Shown piece by piece: positions 39,116-48,577 of a stretch of 64,000 nt of DNA. The notes below the pieces were generated by a model, which worked only from the letters and a program-made list of their open reading frames with translations, had not been told where the DNA came from and made no database searches. The stretch spans positions 372,001 through 436,000 of the forward strand of contig NZ_AP025465.1 in NCBI RefSeq assembly GCF_024347355.1, read 5' to 3'. The stretch comes from Vibrio chagasii (lineage in GTDB: Bacteria > Pseudomonadota > Gammaproteobacteria > Enterobacterales > Vibrionaceae). The number at the start of each line of letters is the position of its first letter. Within the stretch, counting starts at the first letter, position 1. A program made the position numbers and the translations under genes.

Positions 39116-39461
39116 TCCATAAGTGGTGTTTTTGGATTGAATGGTCAATCAATTCATCAATTCAATAAATTGTAACAAATGTAACCAAACGATAGAACAG
39201 CTAAATAAGTCGAAATGAAACTCATAAATAGCGCATTTTATGTTTTTTTATAACTATTCAAGTTATTGATTTTTAATTATTAATTAATTATTGAGATAAA
39301 ATTAAGTCATTCTTTATCAATCTTGTTGGTAGCCTACGATGTATTGGTTAATAGTAGTGGTAATCCGAAAAACATCGGTCTGATAAATATAAGAATTAGT
39401 GGTTATCTATTCCCATACCATTACAAATTTAATGCTGTCGTACCGACAAGAGGCAACTTGA
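39116..39461. other. AT-rich leuO upstream region
   Basis: A 346-bp, very AT-rich region with TTAATTATTAATTAATTATT-type tracts near 39270-39300, the kind of DNA bound by H-NS and LeuO itself. It includes a possible 14-residue peptide (39339-39383) and a tight hairpin TGTCG-TAC-CGACA near 39436-39448, just before the leuO ribosome-binding site. No terminator for the glycosyltransferase gene was found. Confidence 0.5.
39339..39383 (+). CDS. Possible leuO leader peptide (14 aa)
   Basis: ATG at 39339 opens a 14-codon ORF ending TGA, with six consecutive aliphatic residues preceded by Trp (WLIVVVI). It precedes leuO by 79 bp. The ribosome-binding site is poor and there is no attenuator-type terminator behind it, so it may be chance; it is listed because the position and composition resemble branched-chain leader peptides. 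Confidence 0.3.
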   Translation: MYWLIVVVIRKTSV

Positions 39462-40421
39462 ATGTTAGATAAAAAAGACGCAATGAGTGCTATTGCTAGC
39501 TACAGAATGGAAAGCACACTTCGTGGAGTAGACTTAAACCTTTTGACTGTATTTGATGCAGTAATGCAAGAGCAAAACATTACACGTGCAGCTCACAATT
39601 TAGGTATGTCTCAGCCGGCAGTAAGTAACGCTGTGGCTCGCTTGAAAGTGATGTTTAACGACGAACTATTTATCCGCCAGGGTCGTGGTATTCAACCGAC
39701 TCAACGTGCACGTCAGTTGTTCGGTCCTATCCGCCAAGCGCTTCAACTAGTACGCAACGAATTACCAAGCTCTGTGTTCTCTCCAGAGTCGTCTTCTCGC
39801 TTGTTCAAGCTTGCGATTTGCAGCCCTTGTGACATGCGTTTTGCACCTAAGATTATGTCGACTATCAACGAGCAAGCACCTAGCGTTAAACTGCACATGG
39901 ATGCTGAATTTGATCGTCAACTTTCTGAGCGTATGCGCTACCAAGAAATCGACTTCGTGATCGATTACGCTCGCTTTGATGAGCAAGGTTTCTCAAGTAC
40001 TGAGATCTTCCAAGACGAATTGGTTGTGGTTGCTTCGTCTTCTCACCCACGCATTAACGGTGAAGTGACAGCTGAAGAGCTATTGAACGAGAAGCACGCT
40101 AAACTGTCTCGCATTCACGGCCAACGCAGCTTCTCTGAGCAAGCATACCGTGACCTAGATTGCATGCCTTTCTACGAAGGTACGAGCCTAAGCAACGTAC
40201 TTTACGTTGTTGGTCAATCAGAGTTAGTGACGATTGCACCTCGCTGGATGGTAGAGCACGCAGCAAACAAAGAGAACTTACAGATTCTAGATTTCCCATT
40301 CGATAATGCGGCAATCTCTGGCTACCTAAGCTGGCACGAATCAAGTGAAAAAGATAAGGGACACATTTGGTTACGAGATCAGCTGATGATGATCTGTGGC
40401 GAAGTAGTGGCGCTTAACTAA
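39462..40421 (+). CDS. leuO: LysR-family transcriptional regulator LeuO
   Basis: A 319-residue LysR-type regulator. The N-terminal winged helix (about 24-82) contains QNITRAAHNLGMSQPAVSNAVARL and the segment LRGVDLNLLTVFDAVM typical of LeuO/NodD-type members; the rest is the effector domain. In E. coli LeuO lies next to leuABCD and antagonises H-NS; in Vibrio it is also tied to ToxR control and stress responses. It lies in the same neighbourhood as leuABCD here, about 8 kb away. The start has GAGG eight bases upstream. Confidence 0.92.
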   Translation: MLDKKDAMSAIASYRMESTLRGVDLNLLTVFDAVMQEQNITRAAHNLGMSQPAVSNAVARLKVMFNDELFIRQGRGIQPTQRARQLFGPIRQALQLVRNELPSSVFSPESSSRLFKLAICSPCDMRFAPKIMSTINEQAPSVKLHMDAEFDRQLSERMRYQEIDFVIDYARFDEQGFSSTEIFQDELVVVASSSHPRINGEVTAEELLNEKHAKLSRIHGQRSFSEQAYRDLDCMPFYEGTSLSNVLYVVGQSELVTIAPRWMVEHAANKENLQILDFPFDNAAISGYLSWHESSEKDKGHIWLRDQLMMICGEVVALN

Positions 40422-40442
40422 GCACTAAACTCTATGATTTAT

Positions 40443-40483
40443 AAGCCCTAAGCTGGGAGTCTGGCTTGGGGCTTTTTTGTACC
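40443..40483 (+). terminator. leuO terminator
   Basis: An 11-bp stem AAGCCCTAAGC / GCTTGGGGCTT (one T-G pair) with a ten-base loop and six Ts. Confidence 0.88.
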
Positions 40484-40622
40484 TGCTATTTTTGTTGATA
40501 GAAAACTTAGCGTGATACGTACTATTACTTATAACTTTGAGCTTCATCAGTTGCCTTTTCCATGATCAGAGGTACACTTGTGCGCTCAAAAAAGCTTGCA
40601 GGTGTAAGCCAAAGGTAAAGAG

Positions 40623-42431
40623 ATGGCCAATTTAGATTTTCATATCGTAAAAAGACTTCGTGACCAAATTGCCCAAGGCGGCAACCGTACAGCTTTGAAG
40701 CACAAAGTAGATAATGTATGGCAAGGTATTAGCTGGCAGCAGTTTGGACAACAAATCGATACGCTTTCATTAGCACTATTGGCTCAGGGACTGAGAGTTC
40801 AAGAAAAGATCGGTATCTATTCAAACAATATGCCTCAATGGACCGTGGCAGATTTTGCATCTTTACAAGCTCGTCTTGTGACTGTGCCGATTTATCCAAC
40901 CAACACAGCAGCGCAGTCGTCTTACATCATCCAAAATGCGGATGTGAAGATCTTATTCGTTGGTGAGCAAGTCCAATTTGACGCGGCCGTGAGCCTATTT
41001 GAAGAGTGCGAACAGCTAGAAGTGGTTGTCGCGATGTCTGATGATATCGATCTTCAAGGCCATAGCTTTGCGGTATCTTGGACTGATTTCATGGCGCGCG
41101 GTGTTGAGGCTCAGCAAGCTGAACTTGATACTCGTCTTGCTGACGCAAGCATGGACGACTTACTGACTCTTATCTATACCTCTGGTACTACAGGTCAACC
41201 TAAGGGCGTAATGCTTGATTACACCAATGTTGGCTATCAACTAGAAGGGCACGATGAGCGCTTGAGCTTAACGAAAGACGATGTCTCATTGTGTTTCTTA
41301 CCTCTATCTCACGTATTTGAGCGTGCGTGGACTTTCTACGTGCTCTACAAAGGCGCAACCAACTGTTACCTGCAAGATACTATGCAGGTGCGTGACGCGC
41401 TGAGCGACGTGAAGCCGACCGTGATGTGTGCGGTTCCCCGTTTCTACGAGAAAATCTTCTCAGCGATTCACGAGAAGGTTTCGAAAGCGCCGTTTATCCG
41501 GAAAGTGCTATTTACTTGGGCAGTAAACATGGGCGCGAAGCTGTCGGTTTGTCACCAAGAAGGTCGCACACCATCACTGATGCTGAAGAAGAGCCATGCA
41601 CTAGCTGATAAGCTTGTGTTATCCAAATTGCGAGCGCTGCTTGGCGGTAACATCAACTTCATGCCATGTGGCGGTGCGAAGCTCGATGAAACCATTGGTC
41701 GTTTTTTCCACGCTATCGGCATTAACGTAAAACTTGGTTACGGCATGACTGAAACCACAGCAACCGTTTCGTGCTGGGATGACCGCTGCTTTAACCCTGA
41801 CTCGATTGGTATGGCGATGCCGGGCGCGGAAGTAAAAATTGGTGCGCAGAATGAGATTCTTGTTCGCGGCCCAATGGTAATGCGTGGTTACTACAAAATG
41901 CCAGAAGAGACAGCGAAAACGTTCGACGAGCATGGTTTCTTGAAAACCGGAGATGCGGGTCATTTTGATGAAAATGGTAACCTGTTTATTACCGACCGTA
42001 TCAAAGAGCTGATGAAAACCTCAGGTGGCAAGTACATTGCACCGCAAGTAGTAGAGGGCGCGATCGGTAAAGACCACTTCATCGAACAGATTGCCGTTAT
42101 TGCTGATACGCGTAAATTCGTTTCTGCACTGATTGTTCCGTGTTACGACTCTCTTGAAGAGTACGCTAAAGAATTGAATATCAAGTACCACGACCGCGTT
42201 GAATTGATTAAGCACCATCAGATCGTTGAGATGCTTGAGAAGCGTGTGAATGACTTGCAGCAAGAATTGGCTAAGTTTGAACAAGTGAAGAAGTTCAAGC
42301 TATTACCAAAAGCATTTTCGATGGATGATGGCGAACTGACGCCAACTCAGAAATTGCGTCGTAAGGTTATCAACGACAAGTATCAAGACGAAATCGAAGA
42401 AATGTACACTGAAAAGTCGAAAGATAAGTAG
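40623..42431 (+). CDS. AMP-forming long-chain fatty acid--CoA ligase-like protein
   Basis: A 602-residue adenylate-forming enzyme of the long-chain acyl-CoA synthetase group. The P-loop signature [16 protein letters not shown] is at about 187-202, followed by [14 protein letters not shown], the GYGMTETTA motif and the late [24 protein letters not shown] segment with the catalytic lysine. It resembles the FACS group that uses long-chain fatty acids rather than FadD proper; the physiological substrate is not proven. An AAAGGT site precedes the start. It is monocistronic between leuO and ilvIH. Confidence 0.88.
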   Translation: MANLDFHIVKRLRDQIAQGGNRTALKHKVDNVWQGISWQQFGQQIDTLSLALLAQGLRVQEKIGIYSNNMPQWTVADFASLQARLVTVPIYPTNTAAQSSYIIQNADVKILFVGEQVQFDAAVSLFEECEQLEVVVAMSDDIDLQGHSFAVSWTDFMARGVEAQQAELDTRLADASMDDLLTLIYTSGTTGQPKGVMLDYTNVGYQLEGHDERLSLTKDDVSLCFLPLSHVFERAWTFYVLYKGATNCYLQDTMQVRDALSDVKPTVMCAVPRFYEKIFSAIHEKVSKAPFIRKVLFTWAVNMGAKLSVCHQEGRTPSLMLKKSHALADKLVLSKLRALLGGNINFMPCGGAKLDETIGRFFHAIGINVKLGYGMTETTATVSCWDDRCFNPDSIGMAMPGAEVKIGAQNEILVRGPMVMRGYYKMPEETAKTFDEHGFLKTGDAGHFDENGNLFITDRIKELMKTSGGKYIAPQVVEGAIGKDHFIEQIAVIADTRKFVSALIVPCYDSLEEYAKELNIKYHDRVELIKHHQIVEMLEKRVNDLQQELAKFEQVKKFKLLPKAFSMDDGELTPTQKLRRKVINDKYQDEIEEMYTEKSKDK

Positions 42432-42462
42432 ATTTCTGCTGAGATAAATTTTCAGTTGTTTA

Positions 42463-42506
42463 AAAATCCCCCTACGAATGTGATTGCATTTTTAGGGGGA
42501 TTTTTT
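42463..42506 (+). terminator. Terminator of the acyl-CoA ligase gene
   Basis: Stem AAAATCCCCCTA / TAGGGGGATTTT with an 18-base loop and a T-run. Confidence 0.85.
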
Positions 42507-42838
42507 ATGCCTTAAGGCTTGGAATAATGTGCGAAGACGCACACAGGAAAGCGCTTCATTTATCGATAATTAGCCATTTATATAAATATTAAGTGCTTTT
42601 TTTGTCTTTTTTTTAGTGTTTGTAACTGGTTATTTAACTCTGCTTAGGTTTTGTTTGATGCTTTAAGCTGATAGTTGGTTTTTTGGCATAATTGTCGATT
42701 AACAGGTGTTAGACCGGATGATAATAAAGCGTTAAAGTTGTTTCGTATTACTGTTTGTTGTTATCACGACAGACAGCCATAGCCGAAAAAGTGGAAGTAT
42801 TTCGAATTAGGCTACGAATAAGCCCTAGACTATGAAAA

Positions 42839-42878
42839 ACCAGCCCAACACGTTCACCAAATGTGCTTGGAAACTGGT
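42839..42878 (+). promoter_or_regulatory. Hairpin directly upstream of the ilvI ribosome-binding site
   Basis: Stacked stems ACCAG/CTGGT, CCAA/TTGG and CAC/GTG with small internal loops. It ends at base 42878, immediately before the Shine-Dalgarno GAGGAG (42879-42884) of ilvI. Confidence 0.5.
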
Positions 42879-42890
42879 GAGGAGAGCAAT

Positions 42891-44630
42891 ATGACAACAA
42901 AACCTGAAACAGCAATGTTATCCGGCGCTGAGATGGTGGTGCAGTCTCTTATTGAAGAGGGTGTAGAACAAATCTTTGGTTACCCAGGTGGTTCTGTACT
43001 TGATATCTATGATGCGCTGCATGCGAAAACTGACGAAATCAAACACGTATTAGTACGACACGAGCAAGCCGCTACTCATATGGCAGATGGCTACACTCGT
43101 TCTACCGGCAAGCCCGGTGTAGTACTAGTATGTTCTGGTCCTGGCGCAACCAATACCGTAACGGGTATCGCAACGGCGTACATGGATTCGATTCCAATGA
43201 TCGTTATCTCTGGTAACGTACCAAACAATCTCATTGGTAATGATGCCTTCCAAGAGTGTGATATCGTCGGTGTATCTCGCCCGATCGTTAAACACAGCTT
43301 CTTAGTTAAGAAAGCGGAAGATATCCCTGAAGTGCTAAAAAAAGCATTCTATATTTCAACGACAGGACGTCCTGGTCCTGTGGTTATCGACTTGCCAAAA
43401 GATGTATTAAATCCGCAAATTAAGCTTCCTTATCAATACCCAGAAACGATCAAGATGCGTTCGTACAACCCAACGGTTACGGGTCATAAAGGTCAGATTA
43501 AGAAGGCACTAAAGGCACTTCTTGAAGCGAAAAAGCCAGTACTTTATGTCGGTGGCGGTGCGGTTATCTCTGAGGCCGATCAACAGCTGATCAAATTGGC
43601 TGAAGCATTGAATTTACCTGTAGTAAGCACTTTAATGGGGCTTGGTGCCTTCCCGGGCACGCACAAGAACTCTCTAGGCATGCTTGGCATGCACGGTTTG
43701 TACGAAGCCAATATGGCGATGCACAACGCCGATCTTATTTTTGGTGTCGGTGTACGTTTTGATGATCGTACAACCAACAACCTTGATAAGTACTGCCCAA
43801 ACGCGAAGATCATGCATATTGATATCGACCCGTCGTCGATCTCTAAGAACGTGAAAGTGGATCTACCAATCGTAGGTTCTGCGGAAAAAGTACTAGAGAG
43901 CATGGTTAATCTACTGGTTGAGCAAGGCGGCACCAATGATGCTGAAGCTCTGGAAAGCTGGTGGAGTGAAATCAAGCAGTGGCAAGATCGTAACTGCTTA
44001 GCGTATGAAAAGTCTTCTGAGTGCATTAAGCCGCAGCAAGTTATTGAAGCTCTGCACAAAGTAACCAATGGCGATGCTTACGTTGCTTCTGACGTTGGTC
44101 AACATCAAATGTTCGCAGCGTTATACTACCCATTTAATAAATCGCGCCGTTGGATTAACTCTGGTGGCCTAGGCACTATGGGCTTTGGTCTGCCTGCTGG
44201 CATGGGTGTTAAGTTTGCTAAGCCAGATGAAGAAGTAGTAGTGGTAACCGGTGATGGCAGTATTCAGATGAATATCCAAGAGTTGTCTACGGCGCTGCAA
44301 TACAATATCCCAGTTAAGATTATTAACCTAAACAACCGTTTCTTAGGAATGGTAAAACAGTGGCAAGACATTGTTTATCAAGGTCGCCACTCTAACTCAT
44401 ATATGGACTCTGTTCCTGATTTTGCTGCCATCGCAGAGGCTTATGGCCACGTAGGTATGCGCATTTCATCTCCAGATGAACTGGAATCAGGTTTGGAAAA
44501 AGCACTGGCGATGAAAGACCGTTTGGTATTTGTCGATATCAGTGTGGATGATACCGAGCACGTATACCCAATGCAGATTAAGGGCGAGGGTATGGATAAC
44601 ATGTGGCTAAGCAAAACGGAGAGAACATAA
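42891..44630 (+). CDS. ilvI: Acetolactate synthase III large subunit IlvI
   Basis: The catalytic subunit that makes acetolactate or acetohydroxybutyrate from pyruvate, a thiamine diphosphate enzyme with FAD. I chose ATG 42891 (579 residues; GAGGAG six bases upstream) over an upstream in-frame ATG at 42861. Motifs: [15 protein letters not shown], the catalytic glutamate in [14 protein letters not shown], and the ThDP motif [29 protein letters not shown]. ilvH follows after one base, forming ilvIH. Confidence 0.95.
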   Translation: MTTKPETAMLSGAEMVVQSLIEEGVEQIFGYPGGSVLDIYDALHAKTDEIKHVLVRHEQAATHMADGYTRSTGKPGVVLVCSGPGATNTVTGIATAYMDSIPMIVISGNVPNNLIGNDAFQECDIVGVSRPIVKHSFLVKKAEDIPEVLKKAFYISTTGRPGPVVIDLPKDVLNPQIKLPYQYPETIKMRSYNPTVTGHKGQIKKALKALLEAKKPVLYVGGGAVISEADQQLIKLAEALNLPVVSTLMGLGAFPGTHKNSLGMLGMHGLYEANMAMHNADLIFGVGVRFDDRTTNNLDKYCPNAKIMHIDIDPSSISKNVKVDLPIVGSAEKVLESMVNLLVEQGGTNDAEALESWWSEIKQWQDRNCLAYEKSSECIKPQQVIEALHKVTNGDAYVASDVGQHQMFAALYYPFNKSRRWINSGGLGTMGFGLPAGMGVKFAKPDEEVVVVTGDGSIQMNIQELSTALQYNIPVKIINLNNRFLGMVKQWQDIVYQGRHSNSYMDSVPDFAAIAEAYGHVGMRISSPDELESGLEKALAMKDRLVFVDISVDDTEHVYPMQIKGEGMDNMWLSKTERT

Positions 44631-44631
44631 T

Positions 44632-45126
44632 ATGAGACACATTATTTCACTACTAATGGAAAACCAACCGGGTGCGCTTTCTCGTGTGGTTGGTTTGTTT
44701 TCTCAACGTGGCTACAACATTGAGTCGTTGAACGTATCGCCAACCGATGATCCAACGCTTTCTCGTTTGAACGTGACGACCAACTCGAGCGAAATGCAGC
44801 TTGAACAGATTCAAAAGCAACTGCACAAGCTGATCGATGTACTAAAAGTGCAAGAGGTGTCTGAGCTTGAACACATCGAGCGTGAGCTCTTGATGGTTAA
44901 AGTACGTGCGAGCGGTTTTGCTCGTGCAGAAGTGAAACGCACAGCGGATATCTTCCGTGGTCAGATCGTTGATGTGACGGCTTCTCAATATACAGTGCAA
45001 ATGGCGGGTACGAGTGAAAAGCTGGATGCTTTCATTCAAGCGTTGTCTGAAGTGACTGAAGTACTTGAAGTGGCACGCAGTGGCGTTGTGGGCATCGCCC
45101 GTGGCGAACGTGCGCTGAAAGCTTAA
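44632..45126 (+). CDS. ilvH: Acetolactate synthase III regulatory subunit IlvH
   Basis: The 164-residue small subunit binds valine and activates IlvI. It opens with an ACT domain (MRHIISLLMENQPGALSRVVGLFSQRGYNIESLNVSPT) and has the family's C-terminal domain. Length equals E. coli IlvH (163). It starts one base after the ilvI stop and ends at a terminator. Confidence 0.96.
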   Translation: MRHIISLLMENQPGALSRVVGLFSQRGYNIESLNVSPTDDPTLSRLNVTTNSSEMQLEQIQKQLHKLIDVLKVQEVSELEHIERELLMVKVRASGFARAEVKRTADIFRGQIVDVTASQYTVQMAGTSEKLDAFIQALSEVTEVLEVARSGVVGIARGERALKA

Positions 45127-45154
45127 ACAACAAGCACTTAAAAAATAGTTTTAT

Positions 45155-45178
45155 AGCCGCTTTTTTAAGCGGCTTTTA
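45155..45178 (+). terminator. ilvIH terminator
   Basis: Stem AGCCGCTT / AAGCGGCT with a TTTT loop, followed by Ts. Confidence 0.85.
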
Positions 45179-45241
45179 TTTTGTTAATTTTATAGAGTGC
45201 TATAATCCTGCGCTTCACGCCTTCTTTTACTTGAGTTATCA

Positions 45242-47125
45242 ATGAGAAATAGTAAATCGATAATTACATTGCTGATTATTTCGATAACACTGTCTGCTGC
45301 AGTGGGTCTTTACTATTTACAACGTTACCAAGAAGTAAAACAACAAAGTTTTGATTACTCTGCGAAACAAGCCCTTCATCAGTTGGTTTACGCAGAACGA
45401 GATTACAAGCTCTTAAAATCTCAGTTGGTTTCGGTGATGAAACTACTGAGTCATAGCCAAAGCCTTGTTAATTTCGCTTCCTCCCCCTCTGAACAAACCA
45501 AAAGCCTCCTCGAAGAGGTATGGCAGTCTGTGTTAGTGAACCAAAAATGGTATACACAAATTCATCTTATTGATGTTGAGGGTAAAGAGCTGGTCCGAGT
45601 GAATTATTCCTCTGCCACGGGCGCTGTGACAATACCTCAGCAATTACAAGATAGGTCTGACTCTAGCTACTATCATTTTGCTAAGAGCTTAGAGCATGAA
45701 GATATTGGTGGTTGGGGAATTGAGCTTGAAACCGAACATGGTGAGTTGGCATATCCTTATAAACCGGTGTTTAGAGTCTTCACGCCTGTTGAAACTCCGG
45801 AGAAGCGAGTCGGTTATCTGGTGATCAATCTGGATGTCTGGGGGTTGTCTTCACGTCTTAATTTCGCACCTGATTATGATTTTAGAGCTGAAGTCGTCAA
45901 TGGTGAGGGTTATTACATTGCGAGTCCAAACAACAGTAAATTGTTTGGCGATTCTGTTCCTGAAAGGAAAGGCTTCAACCTAAAAAACATCGCACCTCAA
46001 ACATGGGAAGCCCTCTCTCGACAACAAATGGGCACTGTGTTTGAAGATGGTAACCTGTTCGCGTTTAACACGGTTCAGCTAGCTAATAATCAAAAGATGC
46101 ACCTTGTGATTCAATTGAATCAAAAACAACTGCTCGCTAGAGCTGAACGTGATCTAAATGATCTTGCCCATGAAGAGATCATCGTGCTTTTCACTGTGTT
46201 GCTGTTCGCGTTCCCATTTGCTTATCTGGTGACGCATTATCGACGTCGTAGCTTAGAGAGTAAGTTAGCTCGCGCAGCGTTGAATGGCATGTCTGCCGTG
46301 ATGATCACTGATAAGCAGCATCGTACTATGATGATCAACAACGAGTTTGAAAATATGACCGGTTACAGCGAAGCACAAGTTATCGGTCATAATGCGCTGC
46401 AACTTCTGTTGGAAAATACAGAACAGCAGATCACCAGTGAATCCATCTGGCGACACCTAGACAACGAAGAAGTGTGGGAAGGGGAAGTGCTGTGTAAAAA
46501 CAAACTGCGCATCCCTTTTACCGCTATTATGCGTGTCCATGCGGTCAAGAACAGTTCAGGGAAAGTGAGCTACTACATTACTTCGCTGGTGGATATATCA
46601 GTAAGGAAAGAGCTCGAAGTTCGTCTGCGTTTTCTGAGTGAGCGAGACGCTTTGAGTAACCTTTGGAATCGTCGAAAGTTTGAAGAGCAGTTAGCTTATT
46701 ATTCTCGTTTGGTTGAGCGTTACCCAAATGAAGCGACTACTTGTTTAGCTTTAGTCGATATCGATAACTTTAAGCGAATTAATGACGAGCTTGGTCATGA
46801 TGAGGGCGATCGTGTGATTGCAAGAGTAGCTAAGCTTCTACAAGACAGCCTCCGTAGTACCGATTTTGTGGCGCGTGTTGGTGGGGAAGAGTTTGCACTG
46901 TTGATGCCGCACACCTCTTTATCAGAAGCGAAGCGTGTCTTGGACCGGCTGCGAATCGAGATTGAGTTATCTGCGGGCACCAAGGTAACCGTCAGCGTCG
47001 GTTTCACTGATTTGACGAGTAACAGTACCCGTTCATACAAATGCGCAGACGTCGGCCTTTACGAATCGAAATCCTCGGGACGAAATACCGTCTCGATTTG
47101 TCCTAGCTATGCGGATGTTGCTTAG
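45242..47125 (+). CDS. Membrane diguanylate cyclase with sensor, PAS and GGDEF domains
   Basis: A 627-residue protein that should make cyclic di-GMP. Order: N-terminal transmembrane segment (about 8-27), periplasmic sensor region of Cache type (about 30-305), a second transmembrane segment (about 310-330), PAS domain (about 345-450) and GGDEF domain (about 465-620). The active-site signature is GGEEF (547-551), with an RSTD inhibitory I-site (538-541) five residues before it, so catalysis and product inhibition are both predicted. There is no EAL domain. The ligand of the periplasmic region is unknown. The ribosome-binding site is weak. Confidence 0.93.
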   Translation: MRNSKSIITLLIISITLSAAVGLYYLQRYQEVKQQSFDYSAKQALHQLVYAERDYKLLKSQLVSVMKLLSHSQSLVNFASSPSEQTKSLLEEVWQSVLVNQKWYTQIHLIDVEGKELVRVNYSSATGAVTIPQQLQDRSDSSYYHFAKSLEHEDIGGWGIELETEHGELAYPYKPVFRVFTPVETPEKRVGYLVINLDVWGLSSRLNFAPDYDFRAEVVNGEGYYIASPNNSKLFGDSVPERKGFNLKNIAPQTWEALSRQQMGTVFEDGNLFAFNTVQLANNQKMHLVIQLNQKQLLARAERDLNDLAHEEIIVLFTVLLFAFPFAYLVTHYRRRSLESKLARAALNGMSAVMITDKQHRTMMINNEFENMTGYSEAQVIGHNALQLLLENTEQQITSESIWRHLDNEEVWEGEVLCKNKLRIPFTAIMRVHAVKNSSGKVSYYITSLVDISVRKELEVRLRFLSERDALSNLWNRRKFEEQLAYYSRLVERYPNEATTCLALVDIDNFKRINDELGHDEGDRVIARVAKLLQDSLRSTDFVARVGGEEFALLMPHTSLSEAKRVLDRLRIEIELSAGTKVTVSVGFTDLTSNSTRSYKCADVGLYESKSSGRNTVSICPSYADVA

Positions 47126-47524
47126 CTACAGACTCTTTTTACTCCTAAATATCCTCCCACTTTCCCATCGAGTACTCTTTATATAGCTTGCAACTTAGTA
47201 AGTGATGAAGTCGCTTCCTCTGTGTACATATGAGGAATCTCATTTTTGAGCGACCTATGTCACAAATTCTATACGGTTAGACTAAAGTCTAATGTTGGCG
47301 AAAATTTGAGCTAAAATGAACAATGAGTAAACCACCTTGCTTCAGATTACATCGTGTTAAGCGGTGTGATAAATAGAGTGTTTACCAGATATTAAAGGGA
47401 TGACACCGTTAACTTAATTCAGCTGGTTAGCTAGCTTTTTCAATGAGTTGAAAAGCAGCAGTAGAATTAGGTTAGCTGGAGCAAGAGTTTGGGGATGATA
47501 CAGTCTGGTTGAAAGAGGCGTGGT
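47126..47524. other. Intergenic region after the diguanylate cyclase gene
   Basis: A 399-bp region with no convincing terminator for the upstream gene. It holds an inverted repeat TTAGACT-AA-AGTCTAA (47277-47292) and then AT-rich DNA before a small membrane ORF. No RNA gene is recognised. Confidence 0.4.
47277..47292. repeat. Palindromic operator-like sequence
   Basis: TTAGACTAAAGTCTAA has perfect 7-bp arms with a two-base spacer. It lies 150 bp after the diguanylate cyclase stop and about 230 bp before a 43-aa ORF. Confidence 0.55.
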
Positions 47525-47656
47525 ATGTTTGTCGATTTTTTAGTGAGATTAACCATAGGTACATTGGTCATTCTTGGTTTTAAGCTGAGTGCTTTGTATT
47601 TTTTACCTATGGTTTTACTGCTCAATACTCATCACAAAGAGTTTTTTGGGTGGTAG
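47525..47656 (+). CDS. Possible 43-residue membrane protein
   Basis: A short ORF with ATG at 47525 and TAG at 47654-47656. AAGAGG lies seven bases upstream, a good ribosome-binding site. The peptide begins MFVDFLVRLTIGTLVILGFK and has a hydrophobic stretch of about 25 residues, consistent with one membrane helix, and ends HHKEFFGW. It has its own terminator 22 bases after the stop. I do not recognise a family. Confidence 0.5.
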   Translation: MFVDFLVRLTIGTLVILGFKLSALYFLPMVLLLNTHHKEFFGW

Positions 47657-47678
47657 CCAGCTTGATGCTGAAAAACAA

Positions 47679-47705
47679 AAAACGGAGCTGTTAGGCTCCG
47701 TTTTT
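47679..47705. terminator. Bidirectional terminator
   Basis: Stem AAAACGGAGC / GCTCCGTTTT with a six-base loop between the small ORF and the convergent GntR gene. Confidence 0.9.
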
Positions 47706-47729
47706 ATTTGTTCAAAATTTATCGCTGCA

Positions 47730-48389
47730 TTAAGCCGCTTCGATAACTTCTTCAATTCGCTTCATTGAACCTAGTAGGTGTTGATCAAGCAACTCTGTCG
47801 CTTGTTCTACGTTTTTTGACAGCACGAGTTTCATGATCATTTCGTGCTTATCAATATTGAACAGATCATCTGATGCACTTTCCGCCGACATCGCTAGGAA
47901 GCGGTAACGTTTTACTTGATTGATCAAATCTTCAAAGAAGCTAAACATGTTCTCTGAGTCCGCACCTTCAAGTAGCGCAACGTGGAATTGTTGGTGACGT
48001 TCTTCCCATTCCACACAATCAAACTCTTCAGATACGTGCTGTACTCGCGAAAGCTTATGGTAAGAAGTCAGTACATCCAGTTCCCAAGTTTCATCCCCCG
48101 CAGAAATGGCTTTTTTCAGTAGAACTGAAGACACGACACGTAAGCTTTCATAAAGATCATTCAGCTCTTTCTTTGACACTGGCGATACCCAGCAGCCTTT
48201 TTGCGGCTCGAGCTTCACGTATTTGCTCCAAGATAACTGTACTAGGGCTTCACGAATCGGAGATGCGCCAACGTTGTATCTGTTCTTTAGATCAGCAACA
48301 ACGAGCTTTTGGCCTGGGGCTAACTCACCATTAAGAATATCTTGGCGAATCATCTTTGATACTTTGTCAGTGAGAGTAGGACTAGACAT
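47730..48389 (-). CDS. GntR-family (FCD) transcriptional regulator
   Basis: A 219-residue regulator of the FadR subfamily. An N-terminal winged helix (about 5-70: IRQDILNGELAPGQKLVVADLKNRYNVGASPIREALVQL) is followed by an all-helical FCD ligand domain (about 80-210) with histidines in WEERHQQFHVALL that are typical metal ligands. I place the start at ATG 48389, with GAGG six bases upstream, not at the ATG at 48401. Target genes and ligand are unknown. A terminator for pykF lies upstream. Confidence 0.88.
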   Translation of the reverse strand: MSSPTLTDKVSKMIRQDILNGELAPGQKLVVADLKNRYNVGASPIREALVQLSWSKYVKLEPQKGCWVSPVSKKELNDLYESLRVVSSVLLKKAISAGDETWELDVLTSYHKLSRVQHVSEEFDCVEWEERHQQFHVALLEGADSENMFSFFEDLINQVKRYRFLAMSAESASDDLFNIDKHEMIMKLVLSKNVEQATELLDQHLLGSMKRIEEVIEAA

Positions 48390-48528
48390 TACAAACCTCA
48401 TGTATATTTGATTTCTAGTCTGCTAATCCGTCTCTTAGAAAGAGTCCATAGGAAGTTAACAGTACGTAGTTCTATTGTGATTGATAATACAGCGTACTGA
48501 AAAGTTAGGCAAGATTTTGTTTCATAAA

Positions 48529-48552
48529 AAAAGAGGGCCGAAGCCCTCTTTT
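48529..48552 (-). terminator. pykF terminator
   Basis: Stem AAAAGAGGGC / GCCCTCTTTT with a CGAA tetraloop, 26 bases after the pykF stop. Confidence 0.9.
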
Positions 48553-48577
48553 ATATTTTATGCGAATCGGTTCATTC

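Larger units (their letters stand above)
42432..42890. other. Long ilvIH upstream region
   Basis: A 459-bp stretch. It contains the ligase terminator, AT-rich DNA (42560-42690) that would suit Lrp binding, and a possible extended -10 promoter (TGGCATAAT at 42684-42692), giving a leader near 190 nt. Within the leader is a Val/Leu/Ile-rich codon run without a start codon (42735-42765), and a hairpin abutting the ribosome-binding site. No attenuator terminator is visible. Confidence 0.45.

Noticed and set aside
42831-42893. 20-codon ORF overlapping the ilvI start (ATGA)
   Set aside because: No ribosome-binding site, no branched-chain-residue bias and no attenuator terminator behind it; it coincides with the ilvI hairpin.
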